64,000 nucleotides of DNA from Lysobacter antibioticus (GCF_000731095.1 NZ_JMTZ01000040.1:1-64000), one strand, 5' to 3'. Positions 31,146 to 43,250 are shown, numbered from the stretch's first letter. Numbers and translations are program-made. The notes: generated by a model not told the origin, from the sequence alone.

Positions 31146-32447
31146 ATGCAAGTTTCGCTCGAATCGCTGGGCTCGCTCGAACGCCGACTGACCTTCAGCC
31201 TCCCGGCCGAGAACCTGGAAAACCAGGTCGGCGGCCGCCTGCGCGAAATCGCGCGCGGCGCCAAGATCAAGGGCTTCCGCCCCGGCAAGGTGCCGACCAA
31301 GGTCATCGAGCAGCGTTTCGGCGCGCAGGTGCGGGCCGAAATCCTCGACGGCATGCTGCGCGAAAGCTTCGGCAACGCCATCCGCGAGGAAAAGCTGCAG
31401 ATCGCCGGTAACCCGCGCATCGAGCCGGCCAACGAAAGCGGCGAGACGCTGTCCTACGTGGCGACCTTCGAGGTCGTGCCGGACTTCGGCGACATCGACG
31501 TGGCCAAGCTCAACATCGTCCGTCACGTCGCCGAAGTCGCCGACGCCGACATCGACGCGATGATCGAAAACCTGCGCCTGCAGCGCCGCACCCTGAAGTC
31601 GGTCGATCGCGCCGCCCAGCAGGGCGACGTGGTCGAGCTGGAGACCTGGACCCAGGTTGGCGAGGAGCGTTTGCCGGCCGAAGGCGCCGAGCACGGCAGC
31701 ACCGTGATCGGTTCGGAATCCATGTTCAAGCCGCTCGAGGACGCCCTGGTCGGCCTCAAGGCCGGCGAAGAAACGGTCGCCGAAGTCGAATTCCCGGCCG
31801 AATGGCGCGCCCCGCAGCTCGCCGGCCAGAAGGCCAGCGTGCACCTGAAGCTGAACCACGTCTCCGAGCCGGTCCTGCCGGACGTCGACGCCGAGTTCAT
31901 CAAGAGCTTCGGCGTGAAGAGCGGCGATGCCGAGCAGTTCCGCAACGACATCCGCACCAACCTGGAGCGCGAGCTCAAGGGCGCGTTGATGACCCGCTTG
32001 CGCCGTGAAGTGGGCGAGCAGCTGATCGCCGCCTACGAGTCGGTCGAAATGCCGCCGAAGCTGGTCGAGAACGAAGCCCGCGACATGGTCTGGCAGACCG
32101 TCGAGCAGGCGCGCCGCCAGGGCCGCCAGATCGAAGCCCCGGCCGACGCTCACCTGAACTACATGGACGCAGCGCGCAAGCGCGTGCTGGTCGGCCTGCT
32201 GGTCGGCGAGATCGCCCGCCGCCACGAGCTGCGCCTGGAGCCCAAGCGCGTCAACGAGACCCTGCGCCTGATCGCCTCGACCTATGAGGAGCCGCAGCAG
32301 GTGATCGACCTGTACCGCAACGACCAGCAGCTGATGGCCGGCCTGCAGAACCGCGTGATGGAAGAGCAGGTGATCGACTGGATCGCCGAGCGCGCCCAGC
32401 ACACCGAGCAGCCGCTGTCGTTCAGCGAAGCGATCCGCCCGGCCTGA
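31146..32447 (+). CDS. tig: Trigger factor, ribosome-associated chaperone
   Basis: A 433-residue chaperone and peptidyl-prolyl isomerase that meets nascent chains at the ribosome exit. The N-terminal ribosome-binding domain carries the signature GFRPGKVP (in [21 protein letters not shown]), the FKBP-like domain spans about 150-235 ([20 protein letters not shown]), and the C-terminal helical chaperone domain fills the rest. Length matches E. coli Tig (432). The ATG at 31146 has an AGGAG at 31136. It opens the tig-clpP-clpX-lon-hupB-ppiD quality-control locus in the same order as in E. coli. Confidence 0.97.
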   Translation: MQVSLESLGSLERRLTFSLPAENLENQVGGRLREIARGAKIKGFRPGKVPTKVIEQRFGAQVRAEILDGMLRESFGNAIREEKLQIAGNPRIEPANESGETLSYVATFEVVPDFGDIDVAKLNIVRHVAEVADADIDAMIENLRLQRRTLKSVDRAAQQGDVVELETWTQVGEERLPAEGAEHGSTVIGSESMFKPLEDALVGLKAGEETVAEVEFPAEWRAPQLAGQKASVHLKLNHVSEPVLPDVDAEFIKSFGVKSGDAEQFRNDIRTNLERELKGALMTRLRREVGEQLIAAYESVEMPPKLVENEARDMVWQTVEQARRQGRQIEAPADAHLNYMDAARKRVLVGLLVGEIARRHELRLEPKRVNETLRLIASTYEEPQQVIDLYRNDQQLMAGLQNRVMEEQVIDWIAERAQHTEQPLSFSEAIRPA

Positions 32448-32482
32448 TCGGCGGCTTTCGAGCTTTCCCGATCGGGCGTGCT

Positions 32483-32502
32483 AGGCGGCAATGCCGCTTT
32501 TA
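32483..32502 (+). terminator. Probable weak terminator after tig
   Basis: Short stem GCGGC/GCCGC around AAT, extended by G-T and A-T pairs and followed by TTTTA, 36 bases past the tig stop. A stronger hairpin without a T run, GCGGTCCGGCC/GGCCGGACCGC, follows at 32523-32555. Confidence 0.5.
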
Positions 32503-32522
32503 GCAATCGCGCCTCTTGCGCT

Positions 32523-32555
32523 GCGGTCCGGCCGGCCCCAAGTTGGCCGGACCGC
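32523..32555 (+). other. Strong 11-bp hairpin in the clpP leader
   Basis: Perfect arms GCGGTCCGGCC (32523-32533) and GGCCGGACCGC (32545-32555), 47 bases before the clpP ATG. No T run follows. It may stabilise the clpP message or block read-through from tig. Confidence 0.6.
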
Positions 32556-32602
32556 GCTTGCATTACAAGCGCACTCCACGTCAGCCAATAGGTGCCGTTG
32601 AA

Positions 32603-33229
32603 ATGGATAACCGAACCAAAGCATTGAATCTGGTGCCGATGGTGGTCGAACAGACCAGCCGCGGCGAACGCGCCTACGACATCTATTCGCGCCTGCTCAA
32701 AGAGCGCGTGATCTTCCTCGTCGGCGGCGTCGACGACCATGTCGCCAACGTGATCGTGGCCCAGATGCTGTTCCTGGAGGCCGAGAATCCCGAAAAGGAC
32801 ATCAGCCTCTACATCAACTCGCCGGGCGGCGTGGTCACCGCCGGCATGGCGATCTACGACACCATGCAGTACATCAAGCCGGACGTGAGCACGATCTGCG
32901 TCGGCCAGGCCGCCAGCATGGGCGCGCTGCTGCTCGCCGCGGGCGCCAAGGGCAAGCGTTACGCCCTGCCGAACTCGCGCGTGATGATCCACCAGCCGCT
33001 CGGCGGCTTCCAGGGTCAGGCGACCGATATCGACATCCACGCCCGCGAGATCCTGACCCTGCGTCAGCGCCTCAACGAGATCCTGTCCAAGCACACCGGC
33101 CAGGCGCTGGAGACGATCGCGCGCGATACCGAGCGCGATAACTTCAAGAGCGCCGAAGCCGCGCGCGAATACGGCCTGATCGACCAGGTCCTCGAGCGCC
33201 GTCCCGACGACTCGGTCCAGGCTGCCTGA
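32603..33229 (+). CDS. clpP: ATP-dependent Clp protease proteolytic subunit
   Basis: A 208-residue serine protease that forms the degradation chamber of ClpXP and ClpAP. The catalytic triad is visible: S105 in [11 protein letters not shown]130 in [10 protein letters not shown], and D179 in DTERDN, with the spacing of E. coli ClpP. The N-terminal [20 protein letters not shown] includes the processing and axial-loop region. The ATG at 32603 is the only good start near the conserved N-terminus. clpX follows 180 bases downstream. Confidence 0.97.
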   Translation: MDNRTKALNLVPMVVEQTSRGERAYDIYSRLLKERVIFLVGGVDDHVANVIVAQMLFLEAENPEKDISLYINSPGGVVTAGMAIYDTMQYIKPDVSTICVGQAASMGALLLAAGAKGKRYALPNSRVMIHQPLGGFQGQATDIDIHAREILTLRQRLNEILSKHTGQALETIARDTERDNFKSAEAAREYGLIDQVLERRPDDSVQAA

Positions 33230-33409
33230 CCGTTCGTCCAGACGCGCAAACCCTTGATCGCACTGGGTAACCGCCGCCAGTCCCGCCCGCAGGGCGGGGC
33301 CGGGGGGTGTGTTATTCTCGGGCTGCGATAGCCGAACGGCCATTACAGGCGCTTGCCGAGATGGCCAATCGGGAATATGAGTACGATTCGAGCACCAACG
33401 GGCCAAAGC

Positions 33410-34699
33410 ATGACCGACGATCGACAAGGACGCAGCACGGGCGACAGCAACAAGATCCTGTATTGCTCGTTCTGCGGTAAAAGCCAGCATGAAGTCCGCA
33501 AGCTGATTGCGGGCCCGAGCGTCTTCATCTGCGATGAATGCGTCGAGCTGTGCAACGACATCATCCGCGAGGAGCTCGAGGAGAAGGCGCAGTCGGCCCG
33601 CAGCCATCTGCCGAAGCCGCGCGAGATTCTCGAAGTGCTCGACCAATACGTGATCGGCCAGCAGCGCGCCAAGCGCACCCTGGCGGTGGCCGTATACAAC
33701 CATTACAAGCGCATCGAGAGCCGGCAGAAGAACGACGACGTCGAATTGTCGAAGTCGAACATCCTGCTGGTCGGCCCGACCGGTTCGGGCAAGACGCTGC
33801 TGGCCGAAACGCTGGCGCGCCTGCTCAACGTGCCGTTCACGATCGCCGACGCGACCACCCTGACCGAAGCCGGTTATGTGGGCGAAGACGTCGAGAACAT
33901 CATTCAGAAGCTGCTGCAGAAGTGCGACTACGACGTCGAAAAAGCGCAGCAGGGCATCGTCTACATCGACGAAATCGACAAGATTTCGCGCAAGAGCGAC
34001 AACCCGTCGATCACCCGCGACGTGTCCGGCGAAGGCGTGCAGCAGGCGCTGCTGAAGCTGATCGAAGGCACCATCGCCAGCGTGCCGCCGCAAGGCGGGC
34101 GCAAGCATCCGCAGCAGGAATTCCTGCAGGTCGACACGCGCAACATCCTGTTCGTGGTGGGCGGCGCGTTCGCCGGCCTGGACAAGATCATCCAGCAGCG
34201 CAGCACCGAGGCCGGCGGCATCGGTTTCGGCGCCAAGGTCAAGAGCAGCGAGCGCAAGATCGACATCGGCCGCATCCTGGCCGAGGTCGAGCCGGAAGAC
34301 CTGATCAAGTTCGGCCTGATCCCCGAGTTCGTCGGCCGCCTGCCGGTGGTCGCCACGCTCGAGGAACTCGACGAAGCGGCGCTGATTTCGATCCTCACCG
34401 AGCCGAAGAACGCGATCACCAAGCAGTTCCGCAAGCTGTTCGAGATGGAGAGCGTCGAGCTCGAATTCCGTCCCGACGCGCTCGCGGCGATCGCCCGTCG
34501 CGCGCTCAAGCGCAAGACCGGCGCGCGCGGCCTGCGCACCATCGTCGAGTCGGTCCTGCTGGACACGATGTACGAACTGCCGTCGCTGGAGAACGTCAGC
34601 AAGGTGGTCGTCGACGAGTCGGTGATCGAGCACAAGTCCGAGCCGTACCTGATCTATCAGACGCCGCCGGCGCAGCCGAAGGTCGCTGCGGCCGAGTAA
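33410..34699 (+). CDS. clpX: ATP-dependent Clp protease ATPase subunit ClpX
   Basis: A 429-residue AAA+ unfoldase that recognises tagged substrates and feeds them to ClpP. The N-terminal zinc domain has four cysteines (C19, C22, C41, C44: CSFC and CDEC). Walker A is GPTGSGKT (122-129), Walker B contains DEIDKI, and the pore loop GYVGEDVE and the ClpP-binding IGF-like GIGFGAKV are present. The ATG at 33410 gives the usual N-terminus; an in-frame ATG at 33377 would add 11 residues, and neither has a strong ribosome binding site. A clear terminator follows. Confidence 0.96.
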   Translation: MTDDRQGRSTGDSNKILYCSFCGKSQHEVRKLIAGPSVFICDECVELCNDIIREELEEKAQSARSHLPKPREILEVLDQYVIGQQRAKRTLAVAVYNHYKRIESRQKNDDVELSKSNILLVGPTGSGKTLLAETLARLLNVPFTIADATTLTEAGYVGEDVENIIQKLLQKCDYDVEKAQQGIVYIDEIDKISRKSDNPSITRDVSGEGVQQALLKLIEGTIASVPPQGGRKHPQQEFLQVDTRNILFVVGGAFAGLDKIIQQRSTEAGGIGFGAKVKSSERKIDIGRILAEVEPEDLIKFGLIPEFVGRLPVVATLEELDEAALISILTEPKNAITKQFRKLFEMESVELEFRPDALAAIARRALKRKTGARGLRTIVESVLLDTMYELPSLENVSKVVVDESVIEHKSEPYLIYQTPPAQPKVAAAE

Positions 34700-34705
34700 A
34701 CCCCG

Positions 34706-34731
34706 AACGCCCCGGCCCTGCCGGGGCGTTT
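34706..34731 (+). terminator. Rho-independent terminator of clpX
   Basis: Ten-base perfect stem AACGCCCCGG/CCGGGGCGTT around CCCTG, followed by a T, seven bases after the clpX stop. The T run is short. Confidence 0.8.
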
Positions 34732-35293
34732 GCTATCCGGGGGCGGCAACGCCTGCTCCGGCCGCGCGTCGAAAGCCTGGGAGCTTCGGCTGGCTCGGGT
34801 GCGACCCGCCCAGACCCGCACCCAGCGCCCGCCTGCATCGCGGACCAGGCCCATGGCACCACGAGCGCCGCTCGCCGGCTCTCGCCTTGTCCGCGACGCG
34901 CGCCAAGCCAATCCCGCCAGGCCATCCCGCCGGGCCGTGCAGGCCGCCTTCCAGGACCTCCCTTGTCCGATCCGGCCCTCGGCCGGCGTCTGATCCGGTA
35001 AGGAGCCGCGCCATCGTGGCCCGGGAAGGGCGGCCGTCAACGCAAGCCGTAAGAACCGGCCGCAGCGGCCGGTTCCGTGCGCCCGGGCCGACTTCAGATG
35101 TCAGTACACGGTGATACTGAACGCTTGGCTGGAACATTGAGTGCCGTAATCGCCTCAATGTCTTGATTGGCAAGGGTTTGGCGCATGCTGGCGGCGTTGG
35201 GACCAATGTCGTGCTTGCATCGTTCGGGCGCCAACCCCATAAATCGGGCGTGGCCGCCGTAGTGGCTGCCTAACGCATACATCTGGAGTCCGC
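34732..35293. other. Non-coding gap between clpX and lon
   Basis: About 560 bases with no supported gene. It contains a hairpin GAACCGGCC/GGCCGGTTC (35053-35075) and, nearer to lon, an inverted repeat CATTGAG/CTCAATG (35135-35160). The last 130 bases are less GC-rich than the rest and probably contain the lon promoter. I could not identify a convincing heat-shock promoter. Confidence 0.5.
35135..35160. promoter_or_regulatory. Inverted repeat upstream of lon
   Basis: CATTGAG (35135-35141) and CTCAATG (35154-35160) form a perfect seven-base inverted repeat with a 12-base spacer, about 135 bases before the lon ATG. It could be an operator or a small hairpin; there is no direct evidence for either. 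Confidence 0.3.
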
Positions 35294-37726
<2,433 letters not shown>

Positions 37727-37945
37727 GTCGGGCCGTCGGTCGGAAACCCGAAAAAAGCGCTGAAAGCCGCGTCGCTGCTAGCTTTCACGCTTGCGCCCCC
37801 AAAATGCCGCTGGTATAACGACCGCAACCGCGCTGCAGGAAATCCTGCTTCTGCAGCGCGGCACGCTTGATCGGGACGTACGCCTGCTGGCGTAGATCCG
37901 ATTCTCAGAACACGCGGTCCAATCCGCACAGGAGTCAAGAAAATA

Positions 37946-38218
37946 ATGAACAAGGCCGATCTCGTAGGGGCAGTTGCCGAAACCGCCGAGCTGTCGAAGA
38001 CCGACGCTACCGCCGCCGTCGATGCATTGATCGACGTCGTCACCAAGGCGCTCAAGAAGGGCGACACTGTTACGCTCGTAGGCTTCGGTACCTTCCAGGT
38101 GCGCGCGCGCGCCGCCCGCCAGGGTCGCAATCCGAAGACCGGCGAAACGATCAAGATCGCAGCGTCGAAGAATCCTTCCTTCAAGGCTGGCAAGGCGCTG
38201 AAGGATGCTGTAAACTAA
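37946..38218 (+). CDS. hupB: DNA-binding protein HU, beta type
   Basis: A 90-residue histone-like protein that bends DNA and compacts the chromosome as a dimer. The sequence is a complete [20 protein letters not shown] start, [18 protein letters not shown] arm base, and the arm proline in [16 protein letters not shown] lies at 37930-37934, eleven bases before the ATG. HU genes next to lon are hupB in E. coli, which supports the symbol. Followed by tRNA-Val after 51 bases. Confidence 0.96.
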   Translation: MNKADLVGAVAETAELSKTDATAAVDALIDVVTKALKKGDTVTLVGFGTFQVRARAARQGRNPKTGETIKIAASKNPSFKAGKALKDAVN

Positions 38219-38269
38219 GCAGCTCGCCGGCGGTGCCTGGGGCATCGCCAAGCAGAATCCGATGCACTC

Positions 38270-38344
38270 GGGTGCTTAGCTCAGCGGTAGAGCGTCTCCT
38301 TTACACGGAGAGGGTCGGGGGTTCGAAACCCTCAGCACCCACCA
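38270..38344 (+). tRNA. tRNA-Val (TAC)
   Basis: Acceptor GGGTGCT/AGCACCC, anticodon stem TCTCC/GGAGA with loop TTTACAC giving anticodon TAC, T-loop GGTTCGAAACC, encoded CCA. It lies 51 bases after hupB. Confidence 0.96.
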
Positions 38345-38435
38345 GTCTCGCTGGTCTTTCTGCCAAGACGTCATCCGAAAGATGAAGTCAGGCAAGACAC
38401 ACGAGTCAGGATTCGGTTGAAAGAGTTCAAAACGC

Positions 38436-38512
38436 GGAGTGGTAGTTCAGTCGGTTAGAATGCTGGCCTGTCACGCCGGAGGTCGCGGGTTCGAGTCCCG
38501 TCCACTCCGCCA
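38436..38512 (+). tRNA. tRNA-Asp (GTC)
   Basis: Acceptor GGAGTGG/CCACTCC, D-arm TAGTTCAGTCGGTTAGAA, anticodon stem CTGGC/GCCGG with loop CTGTCAC giving anticodon GTC, T-loop GGTTCGAGTCC, encoded GCCA end. Confidence 0.96.
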
Positions 38513-38519
38513 GTTTTGC

Positions 38520-38547
38520 GAAGGCGCCGGAAACGGCGCCTTTTTTT
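38520..38547 (+). terminator. Rho-independent terminator after tRNA-Asp
   Basis: Perfect stem AGGCGCCG/CGGCGCCT around GAAA, followed by seven T, eight bases past tRNA-Asp. Confidence 0.93.
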
Positions 38548-38845
38548 ATGCCTGCGATTCGGGCGCAGCCTGCGGCCGCGGCCCCCCGCCGGCCTCGCCG
38601 CCACAGCCACGGCCACGGCCGGCATCCGCCGTCGTCCTGCTGCAGGTCGGCCCGCAGCGGGGCCCGCCTGCAGCGGAACCGCTCGCGCAGCCGCCGTTTT
38701 TCGCGCCGCAGCATCCAGCCCGACCCGTCCGCAGCCCGTCCGCCGGCCCCGGCCGGTCGCCCGGAATGGGACCGTCGTCGCCCCATCCGCCTGGGGACCG
38801 GAACCGCGCTAAACTGTCCGGCTTACGACTGAACGCGACTCGGAC
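38548..38845. other. Non-coding leader region of ppiD
   Basis: About 300 very GC-rich bases between the tRNA-Asp terminator and ppiD. Open frames on both strands are Arg/Pro-rich and look like chance readings. No promoter could be assigned. Confidence 0.5.
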
Positions 38846-40840
38846 ATGCTGCAGACACTTCGCGACAAGACCTCGGGCTGGATCGCCACCGTGATCCTCG
38901 GCTTGCTGATCATTCCCTTCGCCTTCGTCGGCATCGAGCAATACCTCGTGCAGCGCGTCGACAGCTCGGTCGCGCGGATCGACATGGCCCCGTCGTGGTG
39001 GCGTTCGGCGCCGTCGTGGTGGCCGGCCTCGATGCTGTGGAAGCACGAGTCGATCGACGCACAGGAATTCAATACGCGCTTCCAGCAAGAACGCGATCGC
39101 CGCCGCGCCGCCGAAGGCGAAGCCTTCGATGCGCGCGAGTTCGAGAAGCCCGAGAGCAAGCGCGCGATACTGGAAACGCTGATCGACGAGCGCGTGCGCA
39201 AGCTCGCCGCCGAAGTCGACGGCCTGGCGGTCAGCGATGCGCTGGTCATCAAGACCATCCAGGCGGTCCCGGAATTCCAGGACAGCACCGGCAAGTTCAA
39301 CCAGGAGCGCTACGTGCTCGGCCTGCAGATGCGCCAGCCGGCGCAGACGCCGACCGAGTTCGAGCAGTTCGTGCGCGCCCGCCTCATGGAAACCCTGCTG
39401 ACCGGCGGTATCGGCCAGAGCAACTTCCTTACCCACGCCGAAACCGACCGCCTGATCAAGCTCATGGGCGAACGCCGCGACGTCAGCCTGGTGATGCTGC
39501 CGCCGCCGACCCCGGACACCGCCGAGGTCAGCGCCGCCGACATCCAGAAGTGGTACGACGGCCACGCCAAGGATTTCCGCGCGCCCGAGAGCGTCAACCT
39601 CGAATACGTCGAGATCAACGGCGCGACCCTGCCGCCGCCGCCGCTGCCGACCGAGAAGGCGTTGCAGGACCGTTACGAGGCCGAGAAGAGCCGCTTCATC
39701 GCCCAGGAACAGCGCCTGATCTCGCACATCCAGGTCAACGTCGCCTCCGGCGCCGATGCCGCGGCGCAGAAGGCCGCCGAGCAGAAGGCCGCGCAGCTCG
39801 CGACCCAGGCCAAGGCCGCCGGCGCCGATTTCGCCGCGATCGCCCGCGCCAACAGCGACGACCTCGGTTCCAAGGCCGCCGGCGGCGAGCTGGGCTGGGT
39901 CAGCAAGGGCGACATCCCGGGCGCGTTCGAAGACGCCGCGTTCAAGCTCAAGGTCGGCGAGATCAGTGCGCCGGTGAAGGACGACAGCGGCTGGCACGTG
40001 ATCGTGGTGCGCGAGGTCAAGAGCGGCGAGCAACAGCCGTTCGCGCTGGTCCGCGACGCGCTGCTGCGCGAAGAGACCGAAACCAGCCGCGAGCGCAACT
40101 TCAACGACTTCTCGGCCAAGCTGGTCGACCTGGTCTACAAGAACCCGACCTCGCTCGACGGTCCGGCCAAGGCGATGAACCTGCCGGTGCAGAAGGTCGG
40201 CCCGGTCACCCGCGATGCCGCGGCCAACGGCCAGGGCATCGGCGCCCACCCGGCGGTGATCCGCGCCGCGTTCTCGGATGCGCGCCTGCAGGACAACACG
40301 GTCAGCGATCCGATCGAGATCGGCCAGGAGCACAGCGTGCTGATCCGCGTCGTCTCGCATACGCCGGAACGCGCGCTGCCGCTGGCCCAGGTCCGCGACA
40401 AGGTGATCGCCGCGGTGCGCACCGATCGCGGCATCAAGGCCGCGCAGAAAGAAGCCGATGCGCTGGTCGCGCGCATCAACGGCGGCGAAGCGATCGCCGC
40501 GGTGGCCGCTTCCAAGCAGCTGACGGCCCCGGAAACGATCCCGGACGTCGCCCGCGGCATGCCGCTGCCGACCCCGGAAGTCAGCGAAGCGATCTTCGCC
40601 CTCAAGGCGCCGGCCGAAGGCAAGGTCGCCGCCGGCAAGTCGGCGCTCGCCGACGGCCGCGTGGTCCTGTTCGCGGTCAACAAGGTCAAGCCGGGCAGCA
40701 AGTCGGAAATCCCGGCCGCCCAGCTCGACATGCTGCGCACGCAGATCTCGCAGATGGGCGGTTACGAAGAAAGCCGCGAACTGACCACGGCGCTGCGCAA
40801 GCGCGTGCAGATCAAGGTGATCGAAGAAAACCTGCGCTGA
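38846..40840 (+). CDS. ppiD: Periplasmic chaperone/peptidyl-prolyl isomerase PpiD
   Basis: A 664-residue inner-membrane protein that helps proteins leave the SecYEG translocon. An N-terminal helix (about 12-32, WIATVILGLLIIPFAFVGIE) anchors it. Next come SurA-like N-terminal segments (about 70-230) and a parvulin domain (about 280-385, with LISHIQVNV, ARANSDDLGSKAAGGELGWVSKGD and ISAPVKDDSGWHVIVV). The C-terminal half is helical. An unusual Trp-rich insert, PSWWRSAPSWWPASMLWK, sits between the anchor and the first chaperone segment. Position after hupB and the tRNAs matches E. coli. A strong terminator follows. Confidence 0.93.
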   Translation: MLQTLRDKTSGWIATVILGLLIIPFAFVGIEQYLVQRVDSSVARIDMAPSWWRSAPSWWPASMLWKHESIDAQEFNTRFQQERDRRRAAEGEAFDAREFEKPESKRAILETLIDERVRKLAAEVDGLAVSDALVIKTIQAVPEFQDSTGKFNQERYVLGLQMRQPAQTPTEFEQFVRARLMETLLTGGIGQSNFLTHAETDRLIKLMGERRDVSLVMLPPPTPDTAEVSAADIQKWYDGHAKDFRAPESVNLEYVEINGATLPPPPLPTEKALQDRYEAEKSRFIAQEQRLISHIQVNVASGADAAAQKAAEQKAAQLATQAKAAGADFAAIARANSDDLGSKAAGGELGWVSKGDIPGAFEDAAFKLKVGEISAPVKDDSGWHVIVVREVKSGEQQPFALVRDALLREETETSRERNFNDFSAKLVDLVYKNPTSLDGPAKAMNLPVQKVGPVTRDAAANGQGIGAHPAVIRAAFSDARLQDNTVSDPIEIGQEHSVLIRVVSHTPERALPLAQVRDKVIAAVRTDRGIKAAQKEADALVARINGGEAIAAVAASKQLTAPETIPDVARGMPLPTPEVSEAIFALKAPAEGKVAAGKSALADGRVVLFAVNKVKPGSKSEIPAAQLDMLRTQISQMGGYEESRELTTALRKRVQIKVIEENLR

Positions 40841-40861
40841 TCCTTGGCGCTGCGGAAACTC

Positions 40862-40892
40862 GAAGGCCCGGCATTGCCGGGCCTTCTTTATT
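40862..40892 (+). terminator. Rho-independent terminator of ppiD
   Basis: Perfect 11-base stem GAAGGCCCGGC/GCCGGGCCTTC around ATT, followed by TTTA, 21 bases past the ppiD stop. It is near-symmetric and may serve the opposite strand too. Confidence 0.88.
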
Positions 40893-40991
40893 TGCGGCCG
40901 AGTCTGCGGCCGACCGGATTCGCTATCGCCGGGCCGCGCATCGCGACGCCGGCGCACGGCGCCGCGATGCGCGCGGGCTGTTAGCCCACGC

Positions 40992-42554
40992 TCACAAGGG
41001 ACCGCGTTCCCAGGGGCCGGTGATCGCGAAGGTGATGCCCGGCGACTGCATGTTGACGAACAAGGTGCGCGCGGCCGGGTCCCAGCAGGCGCCGCAGAAT
41101 TCGCTGTCGCGGTAATCGCCTTCGGCGACGTGCTTGCCGGCGTTGGCGATCTGGGTCGAGGTCAGCTCGGCGTTGTTCTTGCACAGATAGAACGATTCGC
41201 CGCCGCGGGTCAGACCGACCAGGCGCGTGCCCGGGCCGTACTCGTCGGGGCTGCCGGCCGGCGCCGCATCCGGGTCTTCGCACAGCACCACGCCACCGCG
41301 CGCGTTGACGGTGATGTTGTCGGGATTGTGCGCGGCGAGCTGGTGGCTGCTGACGAACAGCGCGCGCATGCGCTGGGTGAACAGATCCAGCACCCACACC
41401 GCGCCGTTGCCGCGTCCCTTGCGGCCCTGGGCGTCGGTGCCGTTGCTGGTGTCGACGATGAACAACTTGCCGTAGCTGTACCAGATGCCTTCGCCGCGGC
41501 TCATGCGCAGGCCGCCTTCGCTCCAGGCCTGGGCGAACGGGCCGCTGAGGGTGTCGCCGGCGCCGATGTCGGGGAAACCGCTCGGTGCGGCGATCGAGTC
41601 CAAATCCGGATCCGGGATGTCGACCCATTCGAGTTGGTATTCGGCGCCGATACTGACGGCGGTGAGGTCGGCGTTGGGCTTGCCGCGCACACGCGCGGCC
41701 TGCAGGCGACCGCCGTGTTCGAGCGAGCCGTGGCAGCCGGCGCGGCGGTTCGGAATGAAGCGATAGAAGCCGGACTTGTTGCGGTCGTCTTCGGTCAGAT
41801 AGACGATGCCGGTGCGCGGATCGATCGCCACCGCCTCGTGGCTGAAGCGGCCCATCTCGACGATCGGGCGGCCGCTGGTGCGTTCGCTGCGCGGGTCGAC
41901 CTCGAACACGTAGCCGTGCTTGTGGCCGGTGCTGGAGACCGCGTTGCTCTTGATCTCCTCGCAGCTCAGCCAGGTGCCCCACGGGGTCGGGCCGCCGGCG
42001 CAATTGACCAGGGTGCCGCCGAGGCTCGGTTCGACGCCGCGCCATTCGTCGCCGTGGCGGCCTTCGCCGGAGCGATAGCGCAAGGTGGTGGTGCCGCCGC
42101 CGGGCTGGCCGCCGCTGACGGTGCCGGTGTCGTACATGCCCGGCGCGCGGATCGGGATGGAGCCGGCGCCGCGTTCGTGGTTGCGGATCAGGATCAGTTC
42201 GCTGCGGCCGTGGCCGCGGCCGTGCGGATGCTGGGCGCCGCGATGCGTGGCGACCACGGCCATGCCGTCGTGACGGTCCGGGCAGACCTGGCCATCGTCC
42301 ATGCGGTCGCCGCTCCAGGCGAACGAGCGATAGCTGAAGCCGCGCGGCAACTGCAGCAAGGGCAGGCCGGTGCTGAGGTCGGCGACCGGCGCCAGCGCGC
42401 CGTAGCGGCTCGGCACGGGGGAAAGCCGGGTCGGATCGGTCGCAGCGGCGGCCTGACGCGTGTACAGCGCGCTCAGACTGCCCATCGCGCCGATCGCCAT
42501 GGCGGCGGCGCTGCTCTTGATGACCTGGCGGCGAGAGGGATCGAAAGCATCCAT
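40992..42554 (-). CDS. PhoX-like DUF839 protein with Tat signal
   Basis: A 520-residue exported protein of the DUF839/PhoX family, which includes calcium- and iron-dependent alkaline phosphatases. The N-terminus SRRQVIKSSAAAMAIGAMG is a twin-arginine signal (SRRxVIK), so it should leave the cell folded. Family blocks include ILIRNHERGA, GGTLVNCAGGPTPWGTWLSCEE, GRFSHEAVAIDPRTGIVYLTEDD and PDNITVNARGGVVLCEDPD, where conserved Glu and Asp residues bind metal in PhoX. No phosphate regulator or transporter is nearby, so the substrate is unproven. Minus strand, with AGGAG eight bases before the ATG at 42554; rlmH is divergent. Confidence 0.88.
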   Translation of the reverse strand: MDAFDPSRRQVIKSSAAAMAIGAMGSLSALYTRQAAAATDPTRLSPVPSRYGALAPVADLSTGLPLLQLPRGFSYRSFAWSGDRMDDGQVCPDRHDGMAVVATHRGAQHPHGRGHGRSELILIRNHERGAGSIPIRAPGMYDTGTVSGGQPGGGTTTLRYRSGEGRHGDEWRGVEPSLGGTLVNCAGGPTPWGTWLSCEEIKSNAVSSTGHKHGYVFEVDPRSERTSGRPIVEMGRFSHEAVAIDPRTGIVYLTEDDRNKSGFYRFIPNRRAGCHGSLEHGGRLQAARVRGKPNADLTAVSIGAEYQLEWVDIPDPDLDSIAAPSGFPDIGAGDTLSGPFAQAWSEGGLRMSRGEGIWYSYGKLFIVDTSNGTDAQGRKGRGNGAVWVLDLFTQRMRALFVSSHQLAAHNPDNITVNARGGVVLCEDPDAAPAGSPDEYGPGTRLVGLTRGGESFYLCKNNAELTSTQIANAGKHVAEGDYRDSEFCGACWDPAARTLFVNMQSPGITFAITGPWERGPL

Positions 42555-42562
42555 CGTGGAAA

Positions 42563-42567
42563 CTCCT
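42563..42567 (-). promoter_or_regulatory. Shine-Dalgarno AGGAG of the PhoX-like gene
   Basis: AGGAG on the minus strand, eight bases from the ATG at 42554. It rules out the 36-residue upstream extension of the frame. Confidence 0.75.
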
Positions 42568-42681
42568 GCGGGGCTGGGGTGGGGCGGGGGAACCCTGCAC
42601 GCTAGCCCGGTGCGGTAACCGGAATATGACAATACCGCTGCGACCCCGGCGGGGCCGCGCACGCTTGGCTACCATGCGCGC

Positions 42682-43152
42682 ATGAAAAGCAGACTGATCG
42701 CCGTCGGCGAACGAGCGCCGCGCTGGGTCGCGGAAGGATTCGGCGAGTACCAGAAACGTCTTTCGCATTGGTTGCCGCTGGACTTGGTCGAGATCGAGCC
42801 GGGCCTGCGCGGCAAGGGCCGCGATGCCGTGCGTGCGACCCAGGACGAAGGCGCGCGGGTGATCGCCGCGCTGCCGAAGAACGCCTGCGTGGTCGCATTG
42901 GAAGGGCGCGGGCGCCTGTGGACCTCGGAGCAACTCGCGCAGCGGCTGGAGCATTGGCGCGGCCAGGGCCGCGACCTGGCGTTCCTGATCGGCGGCCCGG
43001 AAGGGCATGCGCCCGAGGTGCTGGCGCGCGCCGACGAACAATGGTCGCTGGGGCCGCTGACCTTGCCGCATATGCTGGTGCGGCTGGTCGCCGCCGAGCA
43101 GTTGTACCGGGCCGCCGCGCTGTTGGCGAACCATCCTTATCACCGCGCCTGA
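42682..43152 (+). CDS. rlmH: 23S rRNA (pseudouridine1915-N3)-methyltransferase RlmH
   Basis: A 156-residue SPOUT methyltransferase that modifies pseudouridine 1915 of 23S rRNA in the assembled ribosome. The trefoil-knot SAM site is seen in LAFLIGGPEGHAPEV and SLGPLTLPHMLVRLVAAEQLYRA. Length matches E. coli RlmH (155). In most gammaproteobacteria rlmH follows rsfS, but here it lies about 14 kb away, divergent from the PhoX-like gene. Confidence 0.96.
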   Translation: MKSRLIAVGERAPRWVAEGFGEYQKRLSHWLPLDLVEIEPGLRGKGRDAVRATQDEGARVIAALPKNACVVALEGRGRLWTSEQLAQRLEHWRGQGRDLAFLIGGPEGHAPEVLARADEQWSLGPLTLPHMLVRLVAAEQLYRAAALLANHPYHRA

Positions 43153-43250
43153 GCGGTGGGTTCGATCGCGGGCCGTTGCGGCCGGATCATTTCATCGAGG
43201 GCGCGCCTGGCCCCGGATCAACCGACGGCTCGCGCAACAAAGCTTGCGCG

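Noticed and set aside
34730-34993. 87-codon plus-strand frame in the clpX-lon gap
   Set aside because: Arg/Ala/Pro-rich with no ribosome binding site, and its start lies in the clpX terminator region.
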